From the NCBI GenBank assembly GCA_964059195.1, contig CAXKWD010000005.1, positions 154,967,265 through 155,031,264 on the forward strand: a stretch of DNA of 64,000 nucleotides, given 5' to 3'. Origin of the DNA: Ectobius pallidus. Its lineage: Eukaryota > Arthropoda > Insecta > Blattodea > Ectobiidae. Below, one piece after another: positions 22,356-33,324 of the stretch (position 1 is its first letter; each line of letters begins with the position of its first letter). The position numbers and the translations under genes are program-made. The notes under the pieces are model-generated. The model ran no database searches. It saw only the letters and a program-made list of their open reading frames with translations, and was not told the origin of the DNA.

Positions 22356-23001
22356 CAGCGTTTCTCAACCTATGGTCCGCAGACATAATTAATTAGAAAA
22401 TATCATAAAGCAAGTGGGAAGTAAAGAAGTAGAAATTTTTCACACAAAATGGACACTAGATGTCAAAGTTTTTAAAATCTTCGAAAATACAGGTCATATT
22501 GCAAGTTTCCTTACTTTTGCAGTTACGAACCACAGTTTCAAACCCCTGATGCACTGACGTCTATGGTTCCCTCTTTCATTCAAAACCCTAAAAAATAAGA
22601 CTTTGTCGGAATTTGTTTTTAGAGGCGCCATGCAGTTTTATTTTCAACAACCTATCTTTGTGAGAAGGGATTTTCATCGCTCGTTTAACTAAAAACATAA
22701 TACAGAAAACAACTTAATGTATCTGCTTATCTTCGACTAAATTTGACTAATATTGAGCCAAAAAACCAGGCACTCTGCAAGAGGCGTCAAGCCAATAGTT
22801 TCATTCCAATTCAATAACTGTGTTTCCGTCGGATTAAAAAAAAAGTATTTCGTTATAACGACCTATAATTTAATACCCCAAATATTAAGAATATAGGCCT
22901 ACATATAGCCTACTTTTAAAAATGGGATATAAAATTAGGGGTCCGTAAAGTTTTTTACTCATTTTAGAGGTCCTCAGGTTCAAAAAGGTTAAGAAACGCT
23001 G
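22356..23001 (+). mobile_element. hAT element remnant (Buster/Charlie-like, 646 bp), perfect 8-bp TSD
   Basis: The ends are CAGCGTTTCTCAACCT and, reversed, CAGCGTTTCTTAACCT, the well-known hAT terminus. ATATAGAC is duplicated exactly (22348-22355, 23002-23009). The plus strand keeps a trace of the transposase C-terminus. Confidence 0.9.
22640..22795 (+). pseudogene. hAT transposase C-terminal (dimerisation) remnant
   Basis: NVSAYLRLNLTNIEPK followed by QALCK is readable from about 22716. It corresponds to the conserved end of ZBED/Buster-like hAT transposases. Upstream pieces fall in other frames and contain stops, so the copy is dead. Confidence 0.6.
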
Positions 23002-23099
23002 ATATAGACTAATGTTTCACGCAAACATACTAAACACGTGGTATGACATACATGCAGTTAAAGCGTGCAATATAACCTAAGTAGTAGTAGTAGTGGTGG

Positions 23100-23548
23100 C
23101 GAAATTCAAATATAAGTCGCCCCTTAAGCTTCCCCATTCGATATTCACATTTGCACGGACAGTGTGATGTATTTTGTTTCTGAGTGAAGCAGAGTGACCA
23201 ACTGCCCTTTTATACTGTTGCATATAGCTAAATAATGCATAACACTAACCACATAGTTAAGTGCGCGAAGCGGAGGCGGCAGCCGTAGCGAAGCGCCCTT
23301 GCATTCTCGAATAATGTATGATACACTGTTTGTAGGTTTCGAAAATGTGGCATATTAAATCTCCCGCAAGGTTTGTCAGCCTGCCACCTCTCGTCTAGCG
23401 GTAAGACGTCATACCTCCAACGTCCAATCACGAGTTTCTTCATAATACTAGGACAGAAGAATTCGCTAGATCGTGGTATAAAAGAAACTGCATCGGTGAA
23501 GATAGGTTGGGTGGGACCGATTTATCCCAAGGTGCGACTTATATTTAA
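23100..23548. mobile_element. Possible MITE between GTA-repeat tracts
   Basis: CAAATATAAGTCGCCCCTT at the left faces AAGGTGCGACTTATATTTAA at the right. Both sides are flanked by (GTA)n tracts (about 23083-23096 and 23557-23575), which may be a duplicated target. Confidence 0.5.
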
Positions 23549-23607
23549 ATTTTCCCGTAGTAGTAGTAGTAGTAGCCTACTAATAATATGCAGTTTTATT
23601 GTCATTG

Positions 23608-23655
<48 letters not shown>

Positions 23656-23668
23656 GTTATTATTATTA

Positions 23669-23750
<82 letters not shown>
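23608..23750. repeat. (ATT)n microsatellite
   Basis: About 143 bp of ATT repeat with two GTT interruptions. The Tyr-rich and Ile-rich frames through it are artefacts. Confidence 0.98.
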
Positions 23751-23751
<1 letters not shown>

Positions 23752-23984
23752 TCACGGTAAAAGCATCGAACATAAAGATCGGAACTGATGCTTTCCGTTC
23801 TATAGACCGTCCCAACCTTAAAAGACAGTATTGGTCTTATGCAGCGCACTGATGCCAGATCTACTCACATTACAAGGCCCGGCACATGATGTGAAAAAGC
23901 TCTTAAACCTCGTGAAAACATCGAAATTTGTTTCTTGTACATAATAATTAATGTAAATCATGCCCTGCAGATAGAACGACGGCA

Positions 23985-24770
23985 CACCCTTCTTCCCTTA
24001 TTTTCAACCCCCATGAGTAATATTTTCTCTATAGGCCCACAAATCTACATTTTCTGACCAATGTCTACAAAATGTTACACGTGTACCCTGTGGAATCAAG
24101 TAAAAATTCTACGAGACAATCATTCTCGAAAAAAAACACCCCTTGCGAAATTTTCAATCCCTACTTTGTGATCTTTTTACTAGTCTACATTGTTTGAACG
24201 ATTTTTACCAAACTTTACACACAGACCCTATAAAAACAAGAGAAAAATTAGGCGAAGTTAATTTTGGAAGAAGCCATCCTTTAAATGTTTCTACCCCTAT
24301 TACACCACCAAAATTTAGATCTACATTCTTGACGTGTTTTTAACAGACTTTGTACACATAACGTATAGAATCAGGAGAAAATGGTAGGAAAACTAATTTT
24401 GGAACAAACCACATTTTAGATCTTTCACCCCTATTTTGTGATATATATTTATCTACATCCTTTGACCAATTTTATCAGACTTTATACCAAGAGCCTATTG
24501 AATCAAGAGAAATTTTTACCCAAAGTTTATTTGGATGAAACCACTCCTTAAATGTTGCAACCCCTATTATATAAATGTTATTTAAATCTAAATTCTCTGA
24601 TCAATTTTTGCCAGACTTTACACAGAGCTAACAGAACCAGGAGAAAAACTTAGGTAAAACTAAATTTGGGGGAAAAAAAGTCCCTTAAATGTTTTAATCC
24701 CTATTAAATGACGTTTAAATCTACATTCTTTTGGCTCATTTTACGACTTGACACACAGAAAAGAAAGACT
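23985..24770 (+). repeat. Degenerate tandem repeat, period about 135 bp, six copies
   Basis: The anchor ATCTACATTCT recurs near 24045, 24185, 24321, 24453, 24588 (as CTAAATT) and 24721, intervals of 132-140 bp. Each unit also has a CAACCCCTATT tract, a TTTACCA.ACTTTACACA tract, ATCAAGAGAAAA and a TTAATTTTGG block. Copies are strongly diverged, so the array is old. Confidence 0.8.
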
Positions 24771-25011
24771 AATAGGAATTTCTGTCTCTTCTTACCTCAA
24801 CCCCATCCTCCATGGTCTTTAGAAGTAATAGGGTCCTTGAGTGTGACAAGTTGTGCTTTCTCTAGGGCCTAAATTTTTAAAATTAAAGGGGCTTCCTCCA
24901 AAATTGACTTCGAAGTACAAGTAAAATACGAAACCAGGTGACGCCGGGTCCTTTAAGCTAATAATTTATAAATGTTAAATTTCATTTCGATAATATTATT
25001 TTTCATCATTA

Positions 25012-25075
25012 TTATTATTATTATCATTATTTGTATTATTATTGATATTATTATTACTATTATTGTGTTATAATT
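25012..25075. repeat. Imperfect (ATT)n tract
   Basis: Interrupted ATT repeats. Confidence 0.85.
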
Positions 25076-25146
25076 TTCAAGAATATAATTATAAAGGGAA
25101 GTAATAGTTAAAATACATTACATGCCTTTAGGCCTGTTCACTATCC

Positions 25147-25362
25147 TCAGGGAGTAGTATTATTCCTTCTCAGAGGGCCTTTCGTTTTTTCTTTTATAAT
25201 TCTATACAGTAAACTTTCTGGACACCCGGTAGCTTCTGCTATCTCTTTAATTGCCTGGGTAACGTTCATTTTCTTCAAGAAATAATTAAGTATATTTAAT
25301 ACTATAATTCGCTCTTTACTGCGCAATTTGTCAACACTAAGATTTCTAGTTCCTCTATTCAT
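25147..25362 (-). pseudogene. Small HTH-like fragment, possibly DNA-transposase N-terminus
   Basis: A 71-codon minus-strand frame. VLNILNYFLKKMN, then VTQAIKEIAEATGCPESLLY and RIIKEK resemble the helix-turn-helix start of some eukaryotic transposases (AxATGxSxxxVxRIxKE pattern). The catalytic part is absent. It may instead be a chance frame. Confidence 0.4.
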
Positions 25363-26384
25363 AATTAATATAAAATATTACTTAATATAAAATTTAATTT
25401 TAAAAAACACAAGAACCACTTCACATCAAAGTTAAACTTCACTACACAGCTACTATATAACAATGAGCTCTGAAGAAGACACGATAGTCTTAGAAACATC
25501 TGAGTACACAAAATCTCAAAGCAACCCAGTCATGAGGGCGAGAATGCTGAGCTCGGGAAAACTGTGATAATTTATTAATGCTACATGATAGAGAGCTCTG
25601 GTTTGTTTTAAATACTTTTTCAGACATCTATAAACATTTCTTCTCGCTTAGTCACCAACGTAAAGTCAATACCAAAGTATGTTACTCACTACCTAACTTT
25701 TCTGTGTTGCCGTCCGAGAATTTTCAGGTAGCACTTAATAAAAAAATATATAGCTTTCTTCTTATGTAAAATTTATTGCCGACGGAAAGGGAGTACTTTC
25801 TTTCACCATCAGGCAGTCCAAGAAAAAAATCTTTACTTGTTTTGATTATTAGTTTTCTGTCTATCGCGTGATAAGTTATTAATGTGCAAAAATATTGACT
25901 TCCGCCAAAATAACGTAATTATGAAAAATAGGCCTCATATTAATTATTTATGGCTTTACACTTGACATCATTAGAAAGGGCGGAAAATTCCCTATCAGAC
26001 CACGCAATCACATTATTACATTTATCACTTTGGAAAATGGCAACATTGTCGGGATAGAAAAGGACGAAGCTAATTGCAGAACGTACGAGTGCAAGTGAGA
26101 TGCAAATATTACATTTAACTCAATACTGTCTTTTAAGGCTGGGACGATCTATAGATACTTGTTAGTTTTATGAAAATGTAATAAGTAAAATTTAATTGTC
26201 TCTTTAATTTAATTTTTTCATTGCTAGCCTTTAACACATATATGCGAGAAAGTTTGTGCAACGTATTTTTGCACCATTTATTTAAATAGGGAGAAGGAAA
26301 GGGGCCAGTACATAATTTTGCAATACTGAAAGTTTTGTTATACGGCGTTCATTATACTGGTATTTTAATGTATCCTACCTTCCA

Positions 26385-26575
26385 CTCCGGGTTCGATTCC
26401 CGGCCGGGTCGGGGATTTTTCAGTAGTAAAAAATTCCTTTCCCGGGATCAGGACTGGGAGTGTGTGTGTGTCCTTAGGTTTAAGTAGGTAGGGGACTGGC
26501 GCACCCCGGTAACAAATCCGCTCTGAATATCCCCTTGCGGGATCACCAGGGGTCGCTCGCGAACCTGAGGAATAA
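26385..26575 (+). mobile_element. tRNA-derived SINE fragment
   Basis: GGGTTCGATTCCCGGCC is a near-perfect pol III B box in a T-arm, followed by a SINE-like body and a T run near 26577. The A-box half is missing, so it is 5'-truncated next to the TIR element ending at 26370. Confidence 0.6.
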
Positions 26576-27576
26576 CTTTTTTTTTAATGTTTAGTGAAAT
26601 CAGTGTACATTGAAACTTTGATATTGCACTCTGCATTTTACGCCATGAATTAAACATTCCATAACATAACAGCAATAAAAAAATGTTTGCAATTTTACGA
26701 TATCTGATTTTACAATTTTCCTCAAATTTACATGATAGTTTTTAGTCCCACGTTACATTTAAACCTTGGTTTTAAGCAGGATTATGGTAATCTGTGACTT
26801 ATGGCAAGCTTCTGACCCCACTTCCGTAAAAATTATTGGATAGAAGCATGAATAAACCCCTTGTTCATGTTCAAGCAATTCAGTCTGACATTGTGTGAGG
26901 GTTCTGCAGATGCATTTTGCTGGTCACGTTGGCTCATTCGTAAATCATGCACTGCATTATCAATTTTCAAAGCTCTCAAACAAGCAAATTAAATAGAAAT
27001 TAAAGTATACCAGAATAAAATGATCATTGTCAAGCTATTGGCTCTTTGAGGTTTTTTAGGTCTGGTACTTCAGAATCACTTAAATATTCGGCTTTAACTT
27101 TTCCTGTTTAGATCCAGGTTTTAAATTAAAAGAATTTACAGTTCATTATAAGGCATTGTAGGCATACTACTCTTTTCAATCTCCTGTGTTTTTTAACTGA
27201 GATTATATGGTATGTGCAAGTATTGACTCTGCCATTAATCTTAGTAGAAGTTCTAAATTCATATATTAATATTAACACATTCCACACCATGCCTTTTTCA
27301 GCGTCATCATCCTGTGAACTGGGTGTTTTCTTCTGTTTTTGTGATTTAAAAAAAATATGCAATATATATTAAAAAATAATTAATTACTTAGACATGAAGA
27401 TTGGAACTTCCTCTTTCTAGAAATGATATTCTTTTTTATATTCACTCTGATATAAATATATCACAGTCAGATAAATGGGAGGCTGTTTTGAGGATTTATT
27501 TTTTTCGGAAATAATTTTTTCCAGGTTTAGAGGGTTAAAAACCTATTTATTGCAAAATTACTAACTAAACTTACTG
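26576..27576. other. Intron stretch, nothing recognised
   Basis: AT-rich, with no supported frame, repeat end or RNA motif. Confidence 0.4.
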
Positions 27577-27880
27577 TATGTCAATGAGGTTAAGAGGCAC
27601 TAGGCCAAAAATTGATTCTAGTGTTAAGGCGAGGAGTACCAGAGAACTTACCAATCATTAGAGAGGCTGTTTCCCTCAGTGTCCCTCTGAGTTGATAGGA
27701 GCACAATAAAGATTTTATAATACATAAAAAGTTGATAAATTTTGGGTAAAGTTTATTAACTTTTTATGTATTATAAAATCTTTATTGTGCTCCTATCAAC
27801 TCGGAGGGACACTGAAGGAAACAGCCTCTCTAATGATTGGTAAGTTCTCTGGTACTCCTCGCCTTTACACTTGAATCAAT
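27577..27880. mobile_element. Palindromic insertion with 15-bp direct flanks
   Basis: TAACTAAACTTACTG occurs exactly at 27562-27576 and 27881-27895. Within it, 27611-27880 is a 270-bp inverted repeat with about six mismatches and almost no loop (centre near 27745). The 34 bp from 27577 to 27610 lie outside the palindrome. No coding content. Confidence 0.75.
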
Positions 27881-28307
27881 TAACTAAACTTACTGAAATA
27901 ATACATAATGTAGAATGCTGACAACTTTTTGGTTGCATATTGTCCAGTAATTAACACATGAGTGATATTCTTTGAAACTTTCTGGCATACACAGTCCAAT
28001 TACACTGATTTAAATCTGTCAGTTAAATCACTATCATTTTCACAAGGTAAATCATCTGTGTTGAAATCACGCTATTCTGAATGCTCTAATAATAAGAATC
28101 ATATTTTCCGGGAAGAAATATGTCTTGTGGACACTTTGTCACGGTTGCTATGAAACATACAACCTGCACTGCAATAAGAAGGTCTGTTAGTCTGTTTCAC
28201 TTGCACAAGAACATCCTTTTCTGGAGATTGAAACCCTCATTAATTACAGAGGAAAGAAGCTGGTTTCCGTTGATTTGAAGATACAGTTAGCTTAAAAAAA
28301 AAAATAT

Positions 28308-28325
28308 ATATATATATATTATATT
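28308..28325. repeat. Short (TA)n tract
   Basis: ATATATATAT run before the third Helitron copy. Confidence 0.85.
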
Positions 28326-28370
28326 GTAAAACTAAACTCTGATCTGATCGGTGCTAGCAGAGAAAGGTTT

Positions 28371-28942
28371 GGACTATTATAATAATAAGAGGAAGTGTTT
28401 GTCTGTCTTTCTGTGCACGATGCCCAGCAAAATCTACTGCACGCAGAAATCTTAAATTTTAAATGTAGATGGACTGAAGGGTAGCCGAATGCACCTCGAA
28501 GCTGAATTTTAATTTTCGCTTTCTTTTGCGAGTTATGAGTGAAAAACTGGCAGAAGACGTGAATTTTTTGCACTATCGAAAGCATCAGTCTTGGGTAATA
28601 CATATCAATTGTCAAAACAATTGCAGGTGGCTTTGCCTTTTTTTTTTTGTCATGACTTAAAAACAGAGCTTCATGATTTTTTCAATATATCGCATTGAAT
28701 TATCGGTTGTTTTGATTCTGTGAGCTCACTCTGGTCGATTCGTTTGTTTATAAGTTGATGTCAAATACAGTAGACGCTTCCTAATCGCAGAATGCACTCC
28801 AAAGCTGGATTTTTAGTTGTTTCATTGTAATTATTAATTGTTTAGTTTATGAATGTTTTGCGTGTTAGTATTAATAAATTAATAAATATAACATTTTAAT
28901 TATTTTGCTCTTAATTTTTAATCTTCGAAGGGCACCTGCTAG
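28371..28942 (+). mobile_element. Non-autonomous Helitron, third copy
   Basis: Shares GGAAGTGT.TGTCTGTC, GATGCCCAGCAAAATCTACT, GCACCTCGAAGC and GAGTTATGAGTGAAAAAC with 14749-16027. It ends GGGCACCTGCTAG then T. The 3' hairpin has decayed. It lies about 96 bp upstream of exon d. Confidence 0.75.
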
Positions 28943-29038
28943 TCATTTATGATAGTCTTCAAGGTTTGGAAGGAACTAAGTTGTTCTTTTATCATATTTG
29001 GGATGGTTTTGTATTTTAATTTTTCTCTTTGGTTCCAG

Positions 29039-29231
29039 ATCTCACCTGCACCAGCTTTCCTGGGCCAGGTCATACATATATTGTTACTTTCAACCCAATG
29101 CAAGAATTCATAGACAACTATGAGCATCATGTGGAATCTGAATTTGACTATTTTAAGCACAGGCATAACAAGAATTATGATAATAAGAGTGAACATACTC
29201 GGAGGAAAGAAATTTTCCGACAGAATTACAG
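29039..29231 (+). CDS. 26-29-p: 26-29-p exon d (end of N-terminal domain and I29 propeptide)
   Basis: The acceptor is TTTGGTTCCAG; the donor is GTAATTC. It encodes LTCTSFPGPGHTY, NPMQEFIDNYEHHVESEF, then the start of the inhibitor helix with HFKHRHNKNY-like spacing (FDYFKHRHNKNY). The ERFNIN pattern begins here: Glu and Arg in EHTRR, Phe in KEIF, Asn in RQN; it finishes in exon e. The I29 propeptide blocks the active-site cleft and is removed on activation. Confidence 0.92.
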
Positions 29232-29710
29232 GTAATTCACTGTTATTTGAAACATATATTTTTAACTTACAGTAGAACTGTATGGGTTGTCAGGTCAAAA
29301 CCTACCCTTAAATTTAGACATATGCAAGACGACATAATGCTTATTTTCAAACTCTTTAAAAAAAAAAATTAGTTCTTATTGTAGAACACCAGAAATTAAG
29401 TTCAAATAATGTGCCAGCTTTTGTCAAATACATACGTGGAATAATAGGGTTTTCGTTTTGTGGTTATGTAATGTGTTTGGTATAACCGGTTTTGAATGTG
29501 TATATATATATATTTTTTTTGGATGTATATGTATATCCAGAAATATGCCATCTTGTCCCCTTAAGTGGCAGCACAGGCTGACTGCAGAAATGCAATTGGG
29601 CAACATTTTTCAGCTTTCATTGGTCTGCCTATCAGAACAAGCGAAGGCCAAATCACTTGCCATTTGAAAAACATAATATTATGTCTAAAATGTTATAAAT
29701 TTTCCTTCCA

Positions 29711-29932
29711 GGTTCATAAATTCCAAAAACAGAGCTGTTGTAGGATTTCAAATGGATGTGAATCATTTGACAGACAGAACTGATGATGAACTAAAAGTAC
29801 TGAGAGGAAAGCAGTACACTGAAGGGTACAACGGCGGTGCACCTTTCCCATATAATAATGTTCAGGCTATGGTGAAAGATCTTCCAGGTGACTTGGACTG
29901 GCGAATCTATGGAGCAGTAACACCTGTGAAAG
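29711..29932 (+). CDS. 26-29-p: 26-29-p exon e (propeptide end and mature N-terminus)
   Basis: The acceptor is TTCCTTCCAG; the donor is GTAATTTA. The first base completes Arg. FINSKN supplies the final Ile and Asn of ERFNIN, so all six signature residues are present at standard spacing. VNHLTDRTDDELKVLRG matches the conserved propeptide segment before cleavage. LPGDLDWRIYGAVTPVK is the usual start of the mature papain fold. A hAT-like end starts 8 bp into the intron. Confidence 0.93.
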
Positions 29933-29940
29933 GTAATTTA

Positions 29941-30720
29941 TAGGAGCCTAATTTTTTGGTGAAATAAAATGGCTGTTTTTAGTGTTAACTTCATGGATAT
30001 TTCATAAAATAAGTTATTTAATTAACTGGCTTACTACATTTGTCACTGAAGAATTCTGGGGTGCGCGGGCAAAGACAGTTAAGTCCACTTTCTTGTTACT
30101 GAGAATTAGAGTGACTTAACACACTATACCAGCCCAACATAGCTTTAGAGATGGATAAACCCATGAGGCACACTTCCATAACTACCGTACAATTTTGAAT
30201 ATGACTTACTGGACTTAACACAAATGTAGAGAACATTTTTATCTATAACTCTATGGACATATCTCAATTTTTTAGGATGGTGGACTTTGCCCACGCACCC
30301 CGGAATTTTGCTCCTTTCTTTACTTTAATACCCATGTCATAGCAGTGAGAAATCAACCAATTTTATTAATTGGCAATGAAAATTAATTTAGTTTCAATGT
30401 TGAAAGATAAAACATAATTACAACATGCCTTATGTAGTGATATCTTAAATTTTTGATCATTGTATCTGATTTTTCAATTTACTTCTTAACAGTTCTATTA
30501 TTCATATCACTTTGTCCATTTGGCAGCCTCTAAGAAGGGAAGATTTTGTTAATTAAAAAATAGCCATTTACAAACAGAAGTGTAAATCACATTCTATGAA
30601 ATATGGAATCTTTTGAATACTAGATATCATTGCTATAATCGACCATAACTATCCATAACTTCTTGCCATTTGTAGAGAAGCTCGAAAGAACAGCATGCCA
30701 TTAAGAGGATGAAACATGAG
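29941..30720 (+). mobile_element. hAT-like copy, left end 8 bp after the exon e donor
   Basis: TAGGAGCCTAATTTTTTGGT starts at 29941 and matches the ends of 36912-37730. Internal segments near 30575-30720 (GCCATTTACAAACAGAAGTG, AATCGACCATAA, AGCATGCC) match 37205-37480. The right end was not found. If a normal 8-bp duplication was made it would be GTAATTTA, which includes the splice donor. Confidence 0.55.
30051..30308. mobile_element. MITE with GAATTCTGGGGTGCGCGGGC ends (258 bp)
   Basis: The left GAATTCTGGGGTGCGCGGGC and the reversed right AAATTCCGGGGTGCGTGGGC both continue AAAG. It is nested in the hAT-like copy. Confidence 0.7.
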
Positions 30721-30892
30721 GTTTGTTCCCAAAGCACTCAGAAACCATGAACACGTTGTTCGCTCATGCGCTCTTTCTCCACACGCGTTCCCAAAGCGAG
30801 AATTCCTGATTCTGATTATCTTCTGTTCCGTGTGTTCTCACCGACAGATTATGTACTATAAGAAAAGTTTGCGGGCTCTACTATGAATTATA

Positions 30893-31297
30893 GTCCAGTT
30901 ATTCATTGCATGGCCAGGCGGCTTTCTTTCGTTAGGAGGAAAAGTTTGCCGACAGTTCAACCCATTTCTTTGTTTTTACTGCACCAATCAGCTAGATACC
31001 CCAGCCAATCAAATTCTAAGAATGTCCTGTGTCGATTTTGACAGCTACTCGTCAACTCCGCGTGGAGTGAAATGCGCGGTTGCAAGATCAAGTTACAGTA
31101 AACAATAACACGTTTTAATACATTAAAGCGAGGGAAAAACTGAGGTCAATGATAACAATGAGAGAATATTGCAACGTTGCTTTTGTTTTGGTAAGCGGAA
31201 GCCAAGAGTGATTTATTCAGATCAACTAACATAAAGAAACACCGACTTAATGGTTTATTCCTTTGATGCCGCCTGGTCGAGCAATGAATAACTGGAC
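30893..31297. mobile_element. TIR element with GTCCAGTTATTCATTGC ends (405 bp)
   Basis: GTCCAGTTATTCATTGC at both ends in inverted orientation, followed a few bases in by CCAGGCGGC on both sides. TA flanks both ends. Confidence 0.7.
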
Positions 31298-31330
31298 TAT
31301 ATCAGAGACATGCGCAGTAACCTATTTTCA

Positions 31331-32085
31331 TAGGGCTCAGAGGTTGATGATATGTCATCTCTTTTCTGAGACATAAGTTCGTCTTCCGTCAACATGAACA
31401 ATAATACCTTACTCATATTTTGCATTTTATTTTCTACCAGTCATTTTTAGGAAATTTTCATTCGTTCGTTACATTTTTTCCTATTTTGTCTTCAGAGTGA
31501 ACTTTTCCACCATTGGAATTCACGTATATATCATCAACTTCTGAACCCTAGTGACAGTAAAGTTAGGATTATCACAGCCCCTCCCGAAAATAAATCTTGG
31601 ATACGCCCCTGAAGTAAGGTATTGCTCCTTTTTGTACTTTTCAGAACATTAATTTGCCTCAGGAGCTCTTCATTTTTCTTTCTTTAGTTTCTCTTTTAAA
31701 AAATCCCTTTAGGCAGGCCTACAGGCTGAGGTAGATTTTGAAGTCTTATTGTTTTTCAAACATTCAAATCTCGCATTATATGAGAGCTATCAAGAAACTA
31801 GTTATTGATTTGTAGAGTACTCATAAAGAGCTTTTCAACGATAACCCCACAAGACGTTTCAAAAATTTTGAATTTCCATTCCCCCACTCGTACCCCCAAA
31901 AGGCCCGAATCATTGGTGTCACTGTGAACTCCATAAGGAGTACTCTAATTTATTTAAACAAAGTTTCCCTCTATACTTCATGGGGGCCGAGATATAAATT
32001 TTTCAAAATTTCAACCCCCTCCCCCGACCTTGGGCCAATTTTGCTCATTGAAGAACTTGTCAGAACTACAAATAACATAAAGTTT
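31331..32085 (+). repeat. Segmental duplicate, copy 1 (matches 42028-44110)
   Basis: The run AGGGCTCAGAGGTTGATGAT to CAAATAACATAA matches 42028-42214 plus 43558-44110 with only about eight differences. It lacks the 1.34 kb carrying the R2-like fragment, and has GAATTCACGTATATA in its place. It includes the right end of the hAT element (GATACGCCCCTG) and its AAGTAAGG flank, but not the left end. Confidence 0.85.
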
Positions 32086-32460
32086 GGTTCAAATACCTTC
32101 AAAATTACGGCCGATAGCGTGTAAAGATATAAACTTTTGAACGGGCAGTGGTTTCGTACTTAGGGAGGCATGAAACATAATGATATGAAAGAATTTTTCG
32201 AAAGTCATGACATAATAGCAATCCCAATAGGTGGATTTTTCTTTGAAATCTACCTAAAAGGAAAATGTCTTCATTATATCAGTGCATACAATTTCCTTTA
32301 CATCTGTAAATTGAAAACAATAAACTACAACCTGTGCAAAATTTAACAAACTAGTAGACAGTACCAGACACAAAGTAAATTACAAATTACAAATTTTTCC
32401 TAAGCCATTAAACACCCAAACGTGTAATAGGCCGAGTCAAGTAAATTAAAAACTAAAATA

Positions 32461-32694
32461 TTAAAAATCCACAAGGGAAAGACTACAATTAACAAATTCG
32501 TTCACATTATAAAATGTGTTTTTGAGCAACCAGGTTTCCAATTTCATTTTAAAAACATTAGTGTGCAGCTCTTTTAAATCTTTCGGTAGCTTGTTGTATA
32601 ACAACAGTCCATGTACATAAAAATTTCTATTTGTCTTTGAGAGTCTACAAAAGGGAACATCTAGGTTGTCCTTACATCTGGTATTATGATTGTA
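32461..32694 (-). pseudogene. LINE ORF C-terminal fragment
   Basis: The minus-strand frame reads TRCKDNLDVPFCRL, FYVHGLLLYNKLPKDLKEL, FKMKLETWLLKNTFYNV and ends at TAA (32461-32463). This is the usual C-terminus of I/Jockey-type LINE reverse transcriptase proteins (small Cys-less tail with LYN.LP). Upstream sequence has a stop and shifts frame. Confidence 0.6.
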
Positions 32695-33324
32695 TTACTT
32701 CTACATTTGTAGCATTCTACGTTTTTTCTTATGTACATTATCAATTCCAATATATATAGATTAATCACAGACAATATTCTGTATTTTATAAACAATGGTT
32801 TCGCGCTTTCTGACCAGCACTGCACACATCATTGCTAAGCAATAATAGTATGAGTGAACTGAAACATGTTACTTGGGAACAGACTCCAGCTTAATTCAAG
32901 TAAGTAGTGTTGCTATCTCGTGAGGGGAAAGACGCAAAAATCTCAAGAAATTATATACATAATTAACAGTTTCTCAAAATCGGGTCATTTAGGTTCCTGA
33001 AAAACTTGCTTCGACACTGGGACATATGCTTGAAACTAGAGCTGTGTTTTAGACCTGCCTTGGAAAGATGTGTCTTGGAAAGATGTAATGTCCAGTGGTA
33101 TCGTTTACTATAATTCTAGGGTCTATGTTTTTGGAAATAGTGTTTATTAAAACTCACGGAATAGGTCGTACTAAGTTCTGATGTTTTCGTTAAGTAAGAT
33201 TGTGTTATTTCCTAACAGTCATTTACAATATCTTTTGCCTGGGAGTGCCTTTTTTGCATATTTTTTTCCCCTTAGGTATTGATTGATAGTGTTATATTTT
33301 CTGTCAACAATTTGTAATTAATTA

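Larger units (their letters stand above)
21380..26256. mobile_element. Possible nested element with ACTTTCTCGCATATA ends
   Basis: TACTTTCTCGCATATACG near 21381 faces CATATATGCGAGAAAGTTT near 26238, an inverted pair of about 15 bp. CTGTCCGTCTGTCCGTGG lies near 21508, as in some repetitive insect elements. The inside holds a SINE-like unit, a hAT, a 135-bp tandem array and an HTH fragment. The pairing is tentative. Confidence 0.35.
20730..26370. mobile_element. Possible Tigger/pogo-like element, 5.6 kb with many nested insertions
   Basis: The left end CAGTAAAATACCAGTATAAT and the reversed right end CATTAAAATACCAGTATAAT continue with GAA and are flanked by TA (20728-20729, 26371-26372). The long internal distance is explained if later elements inserted. 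No transposase of this family was recognised, so the pairing of the two ends rests on the terminal match alone. Confidence 0.5.

Noticed and set aside
23345..23440. tRNA-like stretch (TCTAGCGGTAAGACGTC)
   Set aside because: Resembles part of an A box only; I could not form a cloverleaf and no B box is at the right distance.
23373..23852. 159-codon Tyr-rich + strand ORF
   Set aside because: Produced by the (ATT)n repeat; flanking parts have no domain.
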